In this document: one piece after another, positions 22,581-36,609 of the stretch
Numbering within the stretch: position 1 is the stretch's first letter
How the letters are laid out: every line of letters begins with the position of its first letter
NCBI GenBank assembly: GCA_963995525.1
Contig: OZ023210.1
Location: 23,947,726-24,011,725, forward strand
Length of the DNA stretch: 64,000 nt
Reading direction: 5' to 3'
Source of the DNA: Escarpia spicata
Taxonomy: Eukaryota > Annelida > Polychaeta > Sabellida > Siboglinidae
Notes under the pieces: generated by a model
The model's input: the letters and a program-made list of their open reading frames with translations, nothing else
The model's database searches: none
Told to the model about the DNA's origin: nothing
Translations under genes and position numbers: made by a program

Positions 22581-24379
22581 CTCTCTGCAGTGAGTATGCT
22601 ACTCTCACTCTCACCACCTATTGTACTGTCAAGGTGGTTCTGAGGTTGGAGAGTTGGGGCCAACTCCACTCTCTGCAGTGAGTGTGCTACTCTCACTATC
22701 ACCACCTATTTTACTGGTAAGGTGTTTCTGAGTTTGGAGAGTTGGGGCCAACCCCACTCTCTGCAGTTAGTGTGCTATTCGCACTATCACCACCTACTAC
22801 ACCGGCAAGGTGGTTCTGAGGTTGGAGAGTTGGGCCCAACCCCATTCTCTGCACTGAGTGTGCTACTCTCATTATCACCACCTACTGCACTGGCAAGGTG
22901 GTTCTGAGGTTGGAGAGTTGGGGCCAAACCCACTCTCTGCAGTTATTGTGCTACTCTCACTGTCATCACCTACTGCACTGGCAAGGTGGTTCTGAGGTTG
23001 GAGAGTGGGGGCCAACCCCATTCTCTGCAGCTAGTGTGCTATTCGCACTATCACCACCTACTGCACTGGCAAGGTGGGTCTGAGCTTGGAGAGTTGGGGC
23101 CAACCCCACTCTCTGCAGTTAGTGTGCTATTCGCACTATCACCACCTACTACACCGGCAAGGTGGTTCTGAGGTTGGAGAGTTGGGACCAACCCCATTCT
23201 CTGCAGTGAGTGTGCTACTCTCACTATCACCACCTACTGTACTGTCAAGGTGGTTCTGAGGTTGGAGAGTTGGGGCCAACCCCACTCTCTGCAGTGAGAG
23301 TGTTACTCTCACTATCACCACCTATTGTACTGGCAAGATGGTTCTGCGGTTGGAGAGTTGGGGCCAACCCCACTCTCTGCATTGAGTGTGCTACTCTCAC
23401 TATCATCACCTACTGCATTGGCAAGGTGGGTCTGAGGTTGGAGAGTTGGGGCCAACCCCACTCTCTGCAGTGAGTGTGCTACTCTCACTATCACCACCTA
23501 TTGTACTGTCAAAGTGGTTCTGAGGTTAGAGAGTTGGGGCCAACCCAATTCTCTGCAGCGAGTGTGTTACTCTTACTATAACCACCTATTACACTGTCAA
23601 AGTGGTTCTGAGGTTGGAGAGTTGGGGTCAACCCCATTCTCTGCAGTTAGTGTGCTATTCGCACTATCACCACCTACTGCACTGGCAAGGTGGGTCTGAG
23701 GTTGGAGAGTTGGGGACAACCCCACTCTCTGCAGTGAGTGTGCTACTCTCACTATCACCACCTATTGTACTGTCAAGGTGGTTCTGAGGTTGGAGAGTTG
23801 GGGCCAACTCCACTCTCTGCAGTGAGTGTGCTACTCTCACTATCACCACCTATTTTACTGGTAAGGTGTTTCTGAGTTTGGAGAGTTGGGGCCAACCCCA
23901 CTCTCTGCAGTGAGTATGCTATTCGCACTATCACCACCTACTGCACTGGCAAGGTGGGTATGAGGTTGGAGAGTTGGGGCCAACCCCACTCTCTGCAGTG
24001 AGTGTGCTACTCTCACTATCACCACCTATTGTACTGTCATGGTGGTTCTGAGGTTGGAGAGTTTGGGCCAACCCCACTCTCTGCAGTGAGTATGCTACTC
24101 TCACTCTCACCACCTATTGTACTGTCAAGGTGGTTCTGAGGTTGGAGAGTTGGGGCCAACTCCACTCTCTGCAGTGAGTGTGCTACTCTCACTATCACCA
24201 CCTATTTTACTGGTAAGGTGGTTCTGAGTTTGGAGAGTTGGGGCCAACCCCACTCTATGCAGTGAGTATGCTACTCTCACTATCACCACCTACTGTACTG
24301 TCAAGGTGGTTCTGAGGTTGGAGAGTTGGGGCCAACCCCACTCTCTGCAGTGAGTGTGCTACTCTCACTATCACCACCT

Positions 24380-27300
24380 ATTTTACTGGCAAGGTGGTTC
24401 TCAGTTTGGAGAGTTGGGGCCAACCCCATTCTCTGCAGTTAGTGTGCTATTCGCACTATCACCACCTACTACACCGGGAAGGTGGTTCTGAGGTTGGAGA
24501 GTTGGGGCCAACCCCACTCTCTGCAGTGAGTGTGCTACTCGCACTATCACCACCTACTGCACTGGCAAGGTGGTTCTGAGGTTGGAGAGTTGGGGCCAAC
24601 CCCATTCTCTGCAGTTAGTGTGCTATTCGCACCATCAACATCTACTACACCGGCAAGTTGGTTCTGAGGTTGGAGAGTTGGGGCCAACCCCACTCTCTGC
24701 AGTGAGTGTGCTACTCTCACTATCACCACCTACTGCACTGGCAAGGTAGTTCTGAGGTTGGAGAGTAGGGACCAACCCCACTCTCTGCAGTGAGTGTGCT
24801 ACTCTCACTATCACCACCTACTGCACTGGCAAGGTGGTTATGAGGTTGGAGAGTGGGGGCCAACCCAATTCTCTGCAGCTAGTGTGCTATTCGCACTATC
24901 ACCACCTACTGCACTGGCAATGTGGGTCTGAGGTTGGAGAGTTGGGGCCAACCCCACTCTCTGCAGTTAGTGTGCTATTCGCACTATCACCACCTACTAC
25001 ACCGGCAAGGTGGTTCTGAGGTTGGAGAGTTGGGACCAACCCCATTCTCTGCAGTGAGTGTGCTACTCTCATTATCACCACCTACTGCACTGGCAAGGTG
25101 GTTCTGAGGTTGGAGAGTTGGGGCCAAACCCACTCTCTGCAGTTATTGTGCTACTCTCACTGTCATCACCTACTGCACTGGCAAGGTGGTTCTGAGGTTG
25201 GAGAGTGGGGGCCAACCCCATTCTCTGCAGTTAGTGTGCTATTCGCACTATCACCACCTACTACACCGGCAAGGTGGTTCTGAGGTTGGAGAGTTGGGAC
25301 CAACCCCATTCTCTGCAGTGAGTGTGCTACTCTCACTATCACCACCTACTGTACTGTCAAGGTGGTTCTGAGGTTGGAGAGTTGGGGCCAACCCCACTCT
25401 CTGCAGTGAGTGTGTTACTCTCACTATCACCACCTATTGTACTGGCAAGATGGTTCTGCGGTTGGAGAGTTGGGGCCAACACCACTCTCTGCATTGAGTG
25501 TGCTACTCTCACTATCATCACCTACTGCATTGGCAAGGTGGGTCTGAGGTTGGAGAGTTGGGGCCAACCCCACTCTCTGCAGTGAGTGTGCTACTCTCAC
25601 TATCACCACCTATTTTACTGTCAAAGTGGTTCTGAGGTTGGAGAGTTGGGGCCAACCCAATTCTCTGCAGCGAGTGTGTTACTCTTACTATCACCACCTA
25701 TTACACTGTCAAAGTGGTTCTGAGGTTGGAGAGTTGGGGCCAACCCCATTCTCTGCAGTTAGTGTGCTATTCGCACTATCACCACCTACTGCACTGGCAA
25801 GGTGGGTCTGAGGTTGGAGAGTTGGGGCCAACCCCACTCTCTGCAGTGAGTGTGCTACTCTCACTATCACCACCTATTGTACTGTCAAGGTGGTTCTGAG
25901 GTTGGAGAGTTGGGGCCAACCCCACTCTCTGCAGTGAGTATGCTACTCTCACTCTCACCACCTATTGTATTGTCAAGGTGGTTCTGAGGTTGGAGAGTTG
26001 GGGCCAACTCCACTCTCTGCAGTGAGTGTGCTACTTTCACTATCACCACCTATTTTACTGGTAAGGTGTTTCTGAGTTTGGAGAGTTGGGGCCAACCCCA
26101 CTCTCTGCAGTGAGTATGCTACTCTCACTATCACCACCTATTGTACTGTCAAGGTGGTTCTGAGGTTGGAGAGTTGGGGCCAACCCCACTCTCTGCAGTG
26201 AGTGTGCTATTCTCACTAATACCACCTATTTTACTGGCAAGGTGGTTCTCAGTTTGGAGAGTTGGGGCCAACCCCATTCTCTGCACTGAGTGTGCTACTC
26301 TCACTATCATCACCTACTGCATTGGCAAGGTGGGTCTGAGGTTGGAGAGTTGGGGCCAACCCCACTCTCTGCAGTGAGTGTGCTACTCTCACTATCACCA
26401 CCTATTGTACTGTCAAAGTGGTTCTGAGGTTGGAGAGTTGGGGCCAACCCAATTCTCTGCAGCGAGTGTGTTACTCTTACAATCACAACCTATTACACTG
26501 TCAAGGTGGTTCTGAGGTTGGAGAGTTGGGGCCAACCCCATTCTCTGCAGTTAGTGTGCTATTCGCACTATCACCACCTACTGCACTGGCAAGGTGGGTC
26601 TGAGGTTGGAGAGTTGGGGCCAACCCCACTCTCTGCAGTTATTGTGCTACTCTCACTGTCATCACCTACTGCACTGGCAAGGTGGTTCTGAGGTTGGAGA
26701 GTGGGGGCCAACCCCATTCTCTGCAGCTAGTGTGCTATTCGCACTATCACCACCTACTGCACTGGCAAGGTGGGTCTGAGCTTGGAGAGTTGGGGCCAAC
26801 CCCACTCTCTGCAGTTAGTGTGCTATTTGCACTATCACCACCTACTACACCGGCAAGGTGGTTCTGAGGTTGGAGAGTTGGGACCAACCCCATTCTCTGC
26901 AGTGAGTGTGCTACTCTCACTATCACCACCTACTGTACTGTCACGGTGGTTCTGAGGTTGGAGAGTTGGGGCCAACCCCACTCTCTGCAGTGAGTGTGTT
27001 ACTCTCACTATCACCACCTATTGTACTGGCAAGATGGTTCTGCGGTTGGAGAGTTGGGGCCAACCCCACTCTCTGCAGTGAGTGTGCTACTCTCACTATC
27101 ACCACCTATTGTACTGTCAAAGTGGTTCTGAGGTTGGAGAGTTGGGGCCAACCCAATTCTCTGCAGCGAGTGTGTTACTCTTACTATCACCACCTATTAC
27201 ACTGTCAAAGTGGTTCTGAGGTTGGAGAGTTGGGGCCAACCCCATTCTCTGCAGTTAGTGTGCTATTCGCACTATCACCACCTACTGCACTGGCAAGGTG

Positions 27301-27420
27301 GGTCTGAGGTTGGAGAGTTGGGGCCAACCCCACTCTCTGCAGTGAGTGTGCTACTCTCACTATCACCACCTATTGTACTGTCAAGGTGGTTCTGAGGTTG
27401 GAGAGTTGGGGCCAACCCCA
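24380..27420 (+). repeat. Second copy of the 19540-22580 satellite block
   Basis: It shows the same succession of variant units as the block 4,840 bp upstream. After about 27400 the order changes, and a 10-unit step (880 bp) links 26506-26700 to 27386-27580. Confidence 0.85.
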
Positions 27421-28001
27421 TTCTCTGCAGTTAGTGTGCTATTCGCACTATCACCACCTACTGCACTGGCAAGGTGGGTCTGAGGTTGGAGAGTTGGGGC
27501 CAACCCCACTCTCTGCAGTTATTGTGCTACTCTCACTGTCATCACCTACTGCACTGGCAAGGTGGTTCTGAGGTTGGAGAGTGGGGGCCAACCCCATTCT
27601 CTGCAGCTAGTGTGCTATTCGCACTATCACCACCTACTGCACTGGCAAGGTGGGTCTGAGGTTGGAGAGTTGGGGCCAACCCCACTCTCTGCAGTGAGTA
27701 TGCTACTCTCACTCTCACCACCTATTGTACTGTCAAGGTGGTTCTGAGGTTGGAGAGTTGGGGCCAACTCCACTCTCTGCAGTGAGTGTGCTACTCTCAC
27801 TATCACCACCTATTTTACTGGTAAGGTGTTTCTGAGTTTGGAGAGTTGGGGCCAACCCCACTCTCTGCAGTGAGTATGCTACTCTCACTATCACCACCTA
27901 CTGTACTGTCAAGGTGGTTCTGAGGTTGGAGAGTTGGGGCCAACCCCACTCTCTGCAGTGAGTGTGCTATTCTCACTAATACCACCTATTTTACTGGCAA
28001 G

Positions 28002-30123
28002 GTGGTTCTCAGTTTGGAGAGTTGGGGCCAACCCCATTCTCTGCAGTTAGTGTGCTATTCGCACTATCACCACCTACTACACCGGCAAGGTGGTTCTGAG
28101 GTTGGAGAGTTGGGGCCAACCCCACTCTCTGCACTGAGTGTGCTACTCTCACTATCATCACCTACTGCATTGGCAAGGTGGGTCTGAGGTTGGAGAGTTG
28201 GGGCCAACCCCACTCTCTGCAGTGAGTGTGCTACTCTCACTATCACCACCTATTGTACTGTCAAAGTGGTTCTGAGGTTGGAGAGTTGGGGCCAACCCAA
28301 TTCTCTGCAGCGAGTGTGTTACTCTTACTATCACCACCTATTACACTGTCAAAGTGGTTCTGAGGTTGGAGAGTTGGGGCCAACCCCATTCTCTGCAGTT
28401 AGTGTGCTATTCGCACTATCACCACCTACTGCACTGGCAAGGTGGGTCTGAGGTTGGAGAGTTGGGGCCAACCCCACTCTCTGCAGTGAGTGTGCTACTC
28501 TCACTATCACCACCTATTGTACTGTCAAGGTGGTTCTGAGGTTGGAGAGTTGGGGCCAACCCCACTCTCTGCAGTGAGTATGCTACTCTCACTCTCACCA
28601 CCTATTGTACTGTCAAGGTGGTTCTGAGGTTGGAGAGTTGGGGCCAACTCCACTCTCTGCAGTGAGTGTGCTACTCTCACTATCACCACCTATTTTACTG
28701 GTAAGGTGTTTCTGAGTTTGGAGAGTTGGGGCCAACCCCACTCTCTGCAGTGAGTATGCTACTCTCACTATCACCACCTACTGTACTGTCAAGGTGGTTC
28801 TGAGGTTGGAGAGTTGGGGCCAACCCCACTCTCTGCAGTGAGTGTGCTATTCTCACTAATACCACCTATTTTACTGGCAAGGTGGTTCTCAGTTTGGAGA
28901 GTTGGGGCCAACCCCATTCTCTGCAGTTAGTGTGCTATTCGCACTATCACCACCTACTACACCGGCAAGGTGGTTCTGAGGTTGGAGAGTTGGGGCCAAC
29001 CCCACTCTCTGCACTGAGTGTGCTACTCTCACTATCATCACCTACTGCATTGGCAAGGTGGGTCTGAGGTTGGAGAGTTGGGGCCAACCCCACTCTCTGC
29101 AGTGAGTATGCTACTCTCACTCTCACCACCTATTGTACTGTCAAGGTGGTTCTGAGGTTGGAGAGTTGGGGCCAACTCCACTCTCTGCAGTGAGTGTGCT
29201 ACTCTCACTATCACCACCTATTTTACTGGTAAGGTGGTTCTGAGTTTGGAGAGTTGGGGCCAAACCCACTCTCTGCAGTGAGTATGCTACTCTCACTATC
29301 ACCACTTACTGTACTGTCAAGGTGGTTCTGAGGTTGGAGAGTTGGGGCCAACCCCACTCTCTGCAGTGAGTGTGCTACTCTCACTATCACCACCTATTTT
29401 ACTGGCAAGGTGGTTCTCAGTTTGTAGAGGTGGGTCCAACCCCATTCTCTGCAGTTAGTGTGCTATTCGCACTATCACCACCTACTACACCGGCAAGGTG
29501 GTTCTGAGGTTGGAGAGTTGGGGCCAACCCCACTCTCTGCAGTGAGTGTGCTACTCTCACTATCACCACCTATTGTACTGTCAAGGTGGTTCTGAGGTTG
29601 GAGAGTTGGGGCCAAACCCACTCTCTGCAGTGAGTATGCTACTCTCACTCTCACCACCTATTGTACTGTCAAGGTGGTTCTGAGGTTGGAGAGTTGGGGC
29701 CAACTCCACTCTCTGCAGTGAGTGTGCTACTCTCACTATCACCACCTATTTTACTGGTAAGGTGTTTCTGAGTTTGGAGAGTTGGGGCCAACCCCACTCT
29801 CTGCAGTGAGTATGCTACTCTCACTATCACCACCTACTGTACTGTCAAGGTGGTTCTGAGGTTGGAGAGTTGGGGACAACCCCACTCTCTGCAGTGAGTG
29901 TGCTATTCTCACTAATACCACCTATTTTACTGGCAAGGTGGTTCTCAGTTTGGAGAGTTGGGGCCAACCCCATTCTCTGCAGTTAGTGTGCTATTCGCAC
30001 TATCACCACCTACTACACCGGCAAGGTGGTTCTGAGGTTGGCGAGTTGGGGCCAACCCCACTCTCTGCACTGAGTGTGCTACTCTCACTATCATCACCTA
30101 CTGCATTGGCAAGGTGGGTCTGA
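28002..30123 (+). repeat. Local amplification in steps of 10 and 12 units
   Basis: The TTCTCAGTTTGG variant with its neighbours recurs at 28002, 28882 and 29938, spaced 880 and 1,056 bp (10 and 12 x 88). Similar unit order follows each one, including the CTATTCTCACTAATACC variant just before it. Confidence 0.7.
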
Positions 30124-30989
30124 GTTTGGAGAGTTGGGGCCAACCCTACTCTCTGCAGTGAGTATGCTACTCTCACTCTCACCACCTATTGTACTGTCAA
30201 GGTGGTTCTGAGTTTGGAGAGTTGGGGCCAACTCCACTCTCTGCAGTGAGTGTGCTACTCTCACTATCACCACCTATTTTACTGGTAAGGTGGTTCTGAG
30301 TTTGGAGAGTTGGGGCCAAACCCACTCTCTGCAGTGAGTATGCTACTCTCACTATCACCACTTACTGTACTGTCAAGGTGGTTCTGAGGTTGGAGAGTTG
30401 GGGCCAACCCCACTCTCTGCAGTGAGTGTGCTACTCTCACTATCACCACCTATTTTACTGGCAAGGTGGTTCTCAGTTTGTAGAGTTGGGTCCAACCCCA
30501 TTCTCTGCAGTTAGTGTGCTATTCGCACTATCACCACCTACTACACCGGCAAGGTGGTTCTGAGGTTGGAGAGTTGGGGCCAACCCCACTCTCTGCAGTG
30601 AGTGTGCTACTCGCACTATCACCACCTACTGCACTGGCAAGGTGGTTCTGAGGTTGGAGAGTTGGGGCCAACCCCATTCTCTGCAGTTAGTGTGCTATTC
30701 GCACTATCAACACCTACAACACCAGCAAGTTGGTTCTGAGGTTGGAGAGTTGGGGCCAACCCCACTCTCTGCAGTGAGTGTGCTACTCTCACTATCACCA
30801 CCTACTGCACTGGCAAGGTGGTTCTGAGGTTGGAGAGTGGGGGCCAACCCCATTCTCTGCAGCTAGTGTGCTATTCGAACTATCACCACCTACTGCACTG
30901 GCAAGGTGGGTCTGAGGTTGGAGAGTTGGGGCCAACCCCACTCTCTGCAGTTAGTGTGCTATTCGCACTATCACCACCTACTACACCGG

Positions 30990-32126
30990 CAAGGTGGTTC
31001 TGAGGTTGGAGAGTTGGGGCCAACCCCATTCTCTGCAGTTAGTATGCTATTCGCACTATCACCACCTACTGCACTGGCAAGGTGGGTCTGAGGTTGGAGA
31101 GTTGGGGCCAACCCAATTCTCTGCAGCGAGTGTGTTACTCTTACTATCACCACCTATTACACTGTCAAGGTGGTTCTGAGGTTGGAGAGTTGGGGCCAAC
31201 CCCATTCTCTGCAATTAGTGTGCTATTCGCACTATCACCACCTACTGCACTGGCAAGGTGGGTCTGAGGTTGGAGAGTTGGGGCCAACCCCACTCTCTGC
31301 AGTGAGTGTGCTACTCTCACTATCACCACCTATTGTACTGTCAAGGTGGTTCTGAGGTTGGAGAGTTGGGGCCAACCCCACTCTCTGCAGTGAGTATGCT
31401 ACTCTCCCTCTCACCACCTATTGTACTGTCAAGGTGGTTCTGAGGTTGGAGAGTTGGGGCCATCTCCACTCTCTGCAGTGAGTGTGCTACTCTCACTATC
31501 ACCACCTATTTTAATGGTAAGGTGGTTCTGAGTTTGGAGAGTTGGGGCCAACCCCACTCTCTGCAGTGAGTATGCTACTCTCACTATCACCACCTACTGT
31601 ACTGTCAAGGTGGTTTTGAGGTTGGAGAGTTGGGGCCAACCCCATTCTCTGCAGTTAGTATGCTATTCGCACTATCACCACCTACTGCACTGGCAAGGTG
31701 GGTCTGAGGTTGGAGAGTTGGGGCCAACCCAATTCTCTGCAGCGAGTGTGTTACTCTTACTATCACCACCTATTACACTGTCAAGGTGGTTCTGAGGTTG
31801 GAGAGTTGGGGCCAACCCCATTCTCTGCAATTAGTGTGCTATTCGCACTATCACCACCTACTGCACTGGCAAGGTGGGTCTGAGGTTGGAGAGTTGGGGC
31901 CAACCCCACTCTCTGCAGTGAGTGTGCTACTCTCACTATCACCACCTATTGTACTGTCAAGGTGGTTCTGAGGTTGGAGAGTTGGGGCCAACCCCACTCT
32001 CTGCAGTGAGTATGCTACTCTCCATCTCACCACCTATTGTACTGTCAAGGTGGTTCTGAGGTTGGAGAGTTGGGGCCAACTCCACTCTCTGCAGTGAGTG
32101 TGCTACTCTCACTATCACCACCTACT
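30990..32126 (+). repeat. Tandem pair of about 6-unit blocks, 616 bp apart
   Basis: Units at 30990-31510 recur at 31606-32126 at an offset of exactly 7 x 88. Both include the rare CTCTGCAATTAGTG variant (in place of CTGCAGTTAGTG) and ACTCTCC in place of ACTCTCACT. Confidence 0.8.
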
Positions 32127-35100
32127 GTACTGTCAAGGTGGTTCTGAGGTTGGAGAGTTGGGGCCAAACCCATTATCTGCAGTTAGTGTGCTATTCGCAC
32201 TATCACCAACTACTACACCGGCAAGGTGGTTCTGAGTTTGGAGAGTTGGGGCCAACCCCACTCTCTGCAGTGAGTGTGCTACTCGCACTAACACCACCTA
32301 CTGCACTGGCAAGGTGGTTCTGAGGTTGGAGAGTTGGGGCCAACCCCATTCTCTGCAGTTAGTGTGCTATTCGCACTATCAACACCTACTACACCGGCAA
32401 GTTGGTTCTGAGGTTGGAGAGTTGGGGCCAACCTCACTCTCTGCAGTGAGTGTGCTACTCTCACTATCACCACCTACTGCACTGGCAAGGTAGTTCTGAG
32501 GTTGGAGAGTTGGGGCCAACCCCACTCTCTGCAGTGAGTGTGCTACTCTCACTATCACCACCTACTGCACTGGCAAGGTAGTTCTGAGGTTGGAGAGTTG
32601 GGGCCAACCCCACTCTCTGCAGTGAGTATGCTACTCTCACTCTCACCACCTATTGTACTGTCAAGGTGGTTCTGAGGTTGGAGAGTTGGGGCCAACTCCT
32701 CTCTCTGCAGTGAGTGTGCTACTCTGACTACCACCACCTATTTTACTGGTAAGGTGGTTCTGAGTTTGGAGAGTTGGGGCCAACCCCACTCTCTGCAGTG
32801 AGTATGCTACTCTCACTATCACCACCTACTGTACTGTCAAGGTGGTTCTGAGTTTGGAGAGTTGGGGCCAACCCCACTCTCTGCAGTGAGTGTGCTACTT
32901 TCACTATCACCACCTATTTTACTGGCAATGTGGTTCTCAGTTTGGAGAGTTGGGGCCAACCCCATTCTCTGCAGTTAGTGTGCTATTCGCACTATCACCA
33001 CCTACTACACCGGCAAGGTGGTTCTGAGGTTGGAGAGTTGGTACCAACCCCACTCTCTGCAGTGAGTGTGCTACTCGCACTATCACCACCTACTGCACTG
33101 GCAAGGTGGTTCTGAGGTTGGAGAGTTGGGGCCAACCCCATTCTCTGCAGTTAGTGTGCTATTCGCACTATCAACACCTACTACACCGGCAAGTTGGTTT
33201 TGAGGTTGGAGAGTTGGGGCCAACCACACCCTCTGCAGTGAGTGTGCTACTCTCACTATCACCACCTACTGCACTGCCAAGGTAGTTCTGAGGTTGGAGA
33301 GTTGGGGCCAACCCCACTCTCTGCAGTGAGTGTGCTACTCTCACTATCACCACCTACTGCACTGGCAAGGTGGTTCTGAGGTTGGAGAGTGGGGGCCAAC
33401 CCCATTCTCTGTAGCTAGTGTGCTATTCGCACTATCACCACCTACTGCACTGGCAATGTGGGTCTGAGGTTGGAGAGTTGGGGCCAACTCCACTCTCTGC
33501 AGTTAGTGTGCTATTCGCACTATCACCACCTACTACACCGGCAAGGTGGTTCTGAGGTTGGAGAGTTGGGACCAATCCCATTCTCTGCAGTGAGTGTGCT
33601 ACTCTCATTATCACCACCTACTGCACTGGCAAGGTGGTTCTGAGGTTGGAGAGTTGGGGCCAAACCCACTCTCTGCAGTTATTGTGCTACTCTCACTATC
33701 TTCACCTACTGCACTGGCAAGGTGGTTCTGAGGTTGGAGAGTGGGGGCCAACCCCATTCTCTGCAGCTAGTGTGCTATTCGCACTATCACCACCTACTGC
33801 ACTGGCAAGATGGGTCTGAGCTTGGAGAGTTGGGGCAAACCCCACTCTCTGCATTTAGTGTGCTATTCGCACTATCACCACCTACTACACCGGCAAGGTG
33901 GTTCTGAGGTTGGAGAGTTGGGACCAACCCCATTCTCTGCAGTGAGTGTGTTACTCTCACTATCACCACCTATGGTACTGGCAAGATGGTTCTGCGGTTG
34001 GAGAGTTGGGGCCAACCCCACTCTCTGCATTGAGTGTGCTACTCTCACTATCATCACCTACTGCATTGGCAAGGTGGGTCTGAGGTTGGAGAGTTGGGGC
34101 CAACCCCACTCTCTGCAGTGAGTGTGCTACTCTCACTATCACCACCTATTGTACTGTCAAAGTGGTTCTGAGGTTGGAGAGTTGGGGCCAACCCAATTCG
34201 CTTCAGCGAGTGTGTTACTCTTACTATCACCACCTATTACACTGTCAAGGTGGTTCTGAGGTTGGAGAGTTGGGGCCAACCCCATTCTCTGCAGTTAGTG
34301 TGCTATTCGCACTATCACCACCTACTGCACTGGCAAGGTGGGTCTGAGGTTGGAGAGTTGGGGCCAACCCCACTCTCTGCAGTGAGTGTGCTACTCTCAC
34401 TATCACCACCTATTGTACTGTTAAGGTGGTTCTGAGGTTGGAGAGTTGGGGCCAACCCCCACTCTCTGCAGTGATTATGCTACTCTCACTCTCACCACCT
34501 ATTGTACTGTCAAGGTGGTTCTGAGGTTGGAGAGTTGGGGCCAACTCCTCTCTCTGCAGTGAGTGTGCTACTCTCACCATCACCACCTATTTTACTGGTA
34601 AGGTGGTTCTGAGTTTGGAGAGTTGGGGCCAACCCCACTCTCTGCAGTGAGTATGCTACTCTCACTATCACCACCTACTGTACTGTCAAGGTGGTTCTGA
34701 GGTTGGAGAGTTGGGGCCAACCCCACTCTCTGCAGTGAGTGTGCTACTCTCACTATCACCACCTATTTTACTGGCAAGGTGGTTCTCAGTTTGGAGAGTT
34801 GGGGCCAACCCCATTCTCTGCAGTTAGTGTGCTATTCGCACTATCACCACCTACTACACCGGCAAGGTGGTTCTGAGGTTGGAGAGTTGGGGCCAACCCC
34901 ACTCTCTGCATTGAGTGTGCTACTCGCACTATCACCACCTACTGCACTGGCAAGGTGGTTCTGAGGTTGGAGAGTTGGGGCCAACCCCATTCTCTGCAGT
35001 TAGTGTGCTATTCGCACTATCAACACCTACTACACCGGCAAGTTGGTTCTGAGGTTGGAGAGTTGGGGCCAACCCCACTCTCTGCAGTGAGTGTGCTACT

Positions 35101-36609
35101 CTCACTATCACCACCTACTGCACTGGCAAGGTGGTTCTGAGGTTGGAGAGTGGGGGCCAACCCCATTCTCTGCAGCTAGTGTGCTATTCGCACTATCACC
35201 ACCTACTGCCGTGGCAAGGTGGGTCTGAGGTTGGAGAGTTGGGGCCAACCCCACTCTCTGCAGTTAGTTTGCTATTCGCACTATCACCACCTACTACACC
35301 GGCAAGGTGGTTCTGAGGTTGGAGAGTTGGTACCAACCCCATTCTCTGCAGTGAGTGTGCTACTCTCATTATCACCACCTAATGCACTGGCAAGGTGGTT
35401 CTGAGGTTGGAGAGTTGGGGCCAACCCCACTCTCTACAGTTATTGTGCTACTCTCACTATCATCACCTACTGCACTGGCAAGGTGGTTCTGAGGTTGGAG
35501 AGTGGGGGCCAACCCCATTCTCTGCAGCTAGTGTGCTATTCGCACTATCACCACCTACTGCACTGGCAAGGTGGGTCTGAGCTTGGAGAGTTGGGGCCAA
35601 CCCCACTCTCTGCAGTTAGTGTGCTATTCACACTATCACCACCTACTACACCGGCAAGGTGGTTCTGAGGTTGGAGTGTTGGGACCAACCCCATTATCTG
35701 CAGTGAGTGTGCTACTCTCATTATCACCACCTACTGCACTGGCAAGGTGGTTCTGAGGTTGGAGAGTTGGGGCCAACCCCACTCTCTGCAGTGAGTGTGC
35801 TACTCTCACTATCACCGCCTACTGCACTGGCAAGGTGGTTCTGAGGTTGGAGAGTGGGGGCCAACCCCATTCTCTGCAGCTAGTGTGCTATTCGCACTAT
35901 CACCACCTACTGCACTGGTAAGGTGGGTCTGAGCTTGGAGAGTTGGGACCAACCCCATTCTCTGCAGTGAGTGTGCTACTCTCACTATCACCACCTACTG
36001 TACTGTCAAGGTGGTTCTGAGGTTGGAGAGTTGGGGCCAACCCCACTCTCTGCAGTGAGTGTGTTACTCTCACTCTCACCACCTATTGTACTGGCAAGAT
36101 GGTTCTGAGGTTGGAGAGTGGGGGCCAACCCCATTCTCTGCAGCTAGTGTGCTATTCGCACTATCACCACCTACTGCACTGGCAAGGTGGGTCTGAGCTT
36201 GGAGAGTTGGGGCCAACCCCACTCTCTGCAGTTAGTGTGCTATTCGCACTATCACCACCTACTACACCGGCAAGGTGGTTCTGAGGTTGGAGAGTTGGGA
36301 CCAACCCCATTCTCTGCAGTGAGTGTGCTACTCTCACTATCGCCACCTACTGTACTGTCAAGGTGGTTCTGAGGTTGGAGAGTTGGGGCCAACCCCACTC
36401 TCTGCAGTGAGTGTGTTACTCTCACTATCACCACCTATTGTACTGGCAAGATGGTTCTGCGGTTGGAGAGTTGGGGCCAACCCCACTCTCTGCAGTGAGT
36501 ATGCTACTCTCACTCTCACCACCTATTGTACTGTCAAGGTGGTTCTGAGGTTGGAGAGTTGGGGCCAACCCCACTCTCTGCAGTGAGTGTGCTACTCTCA
36601 CTATCACCA

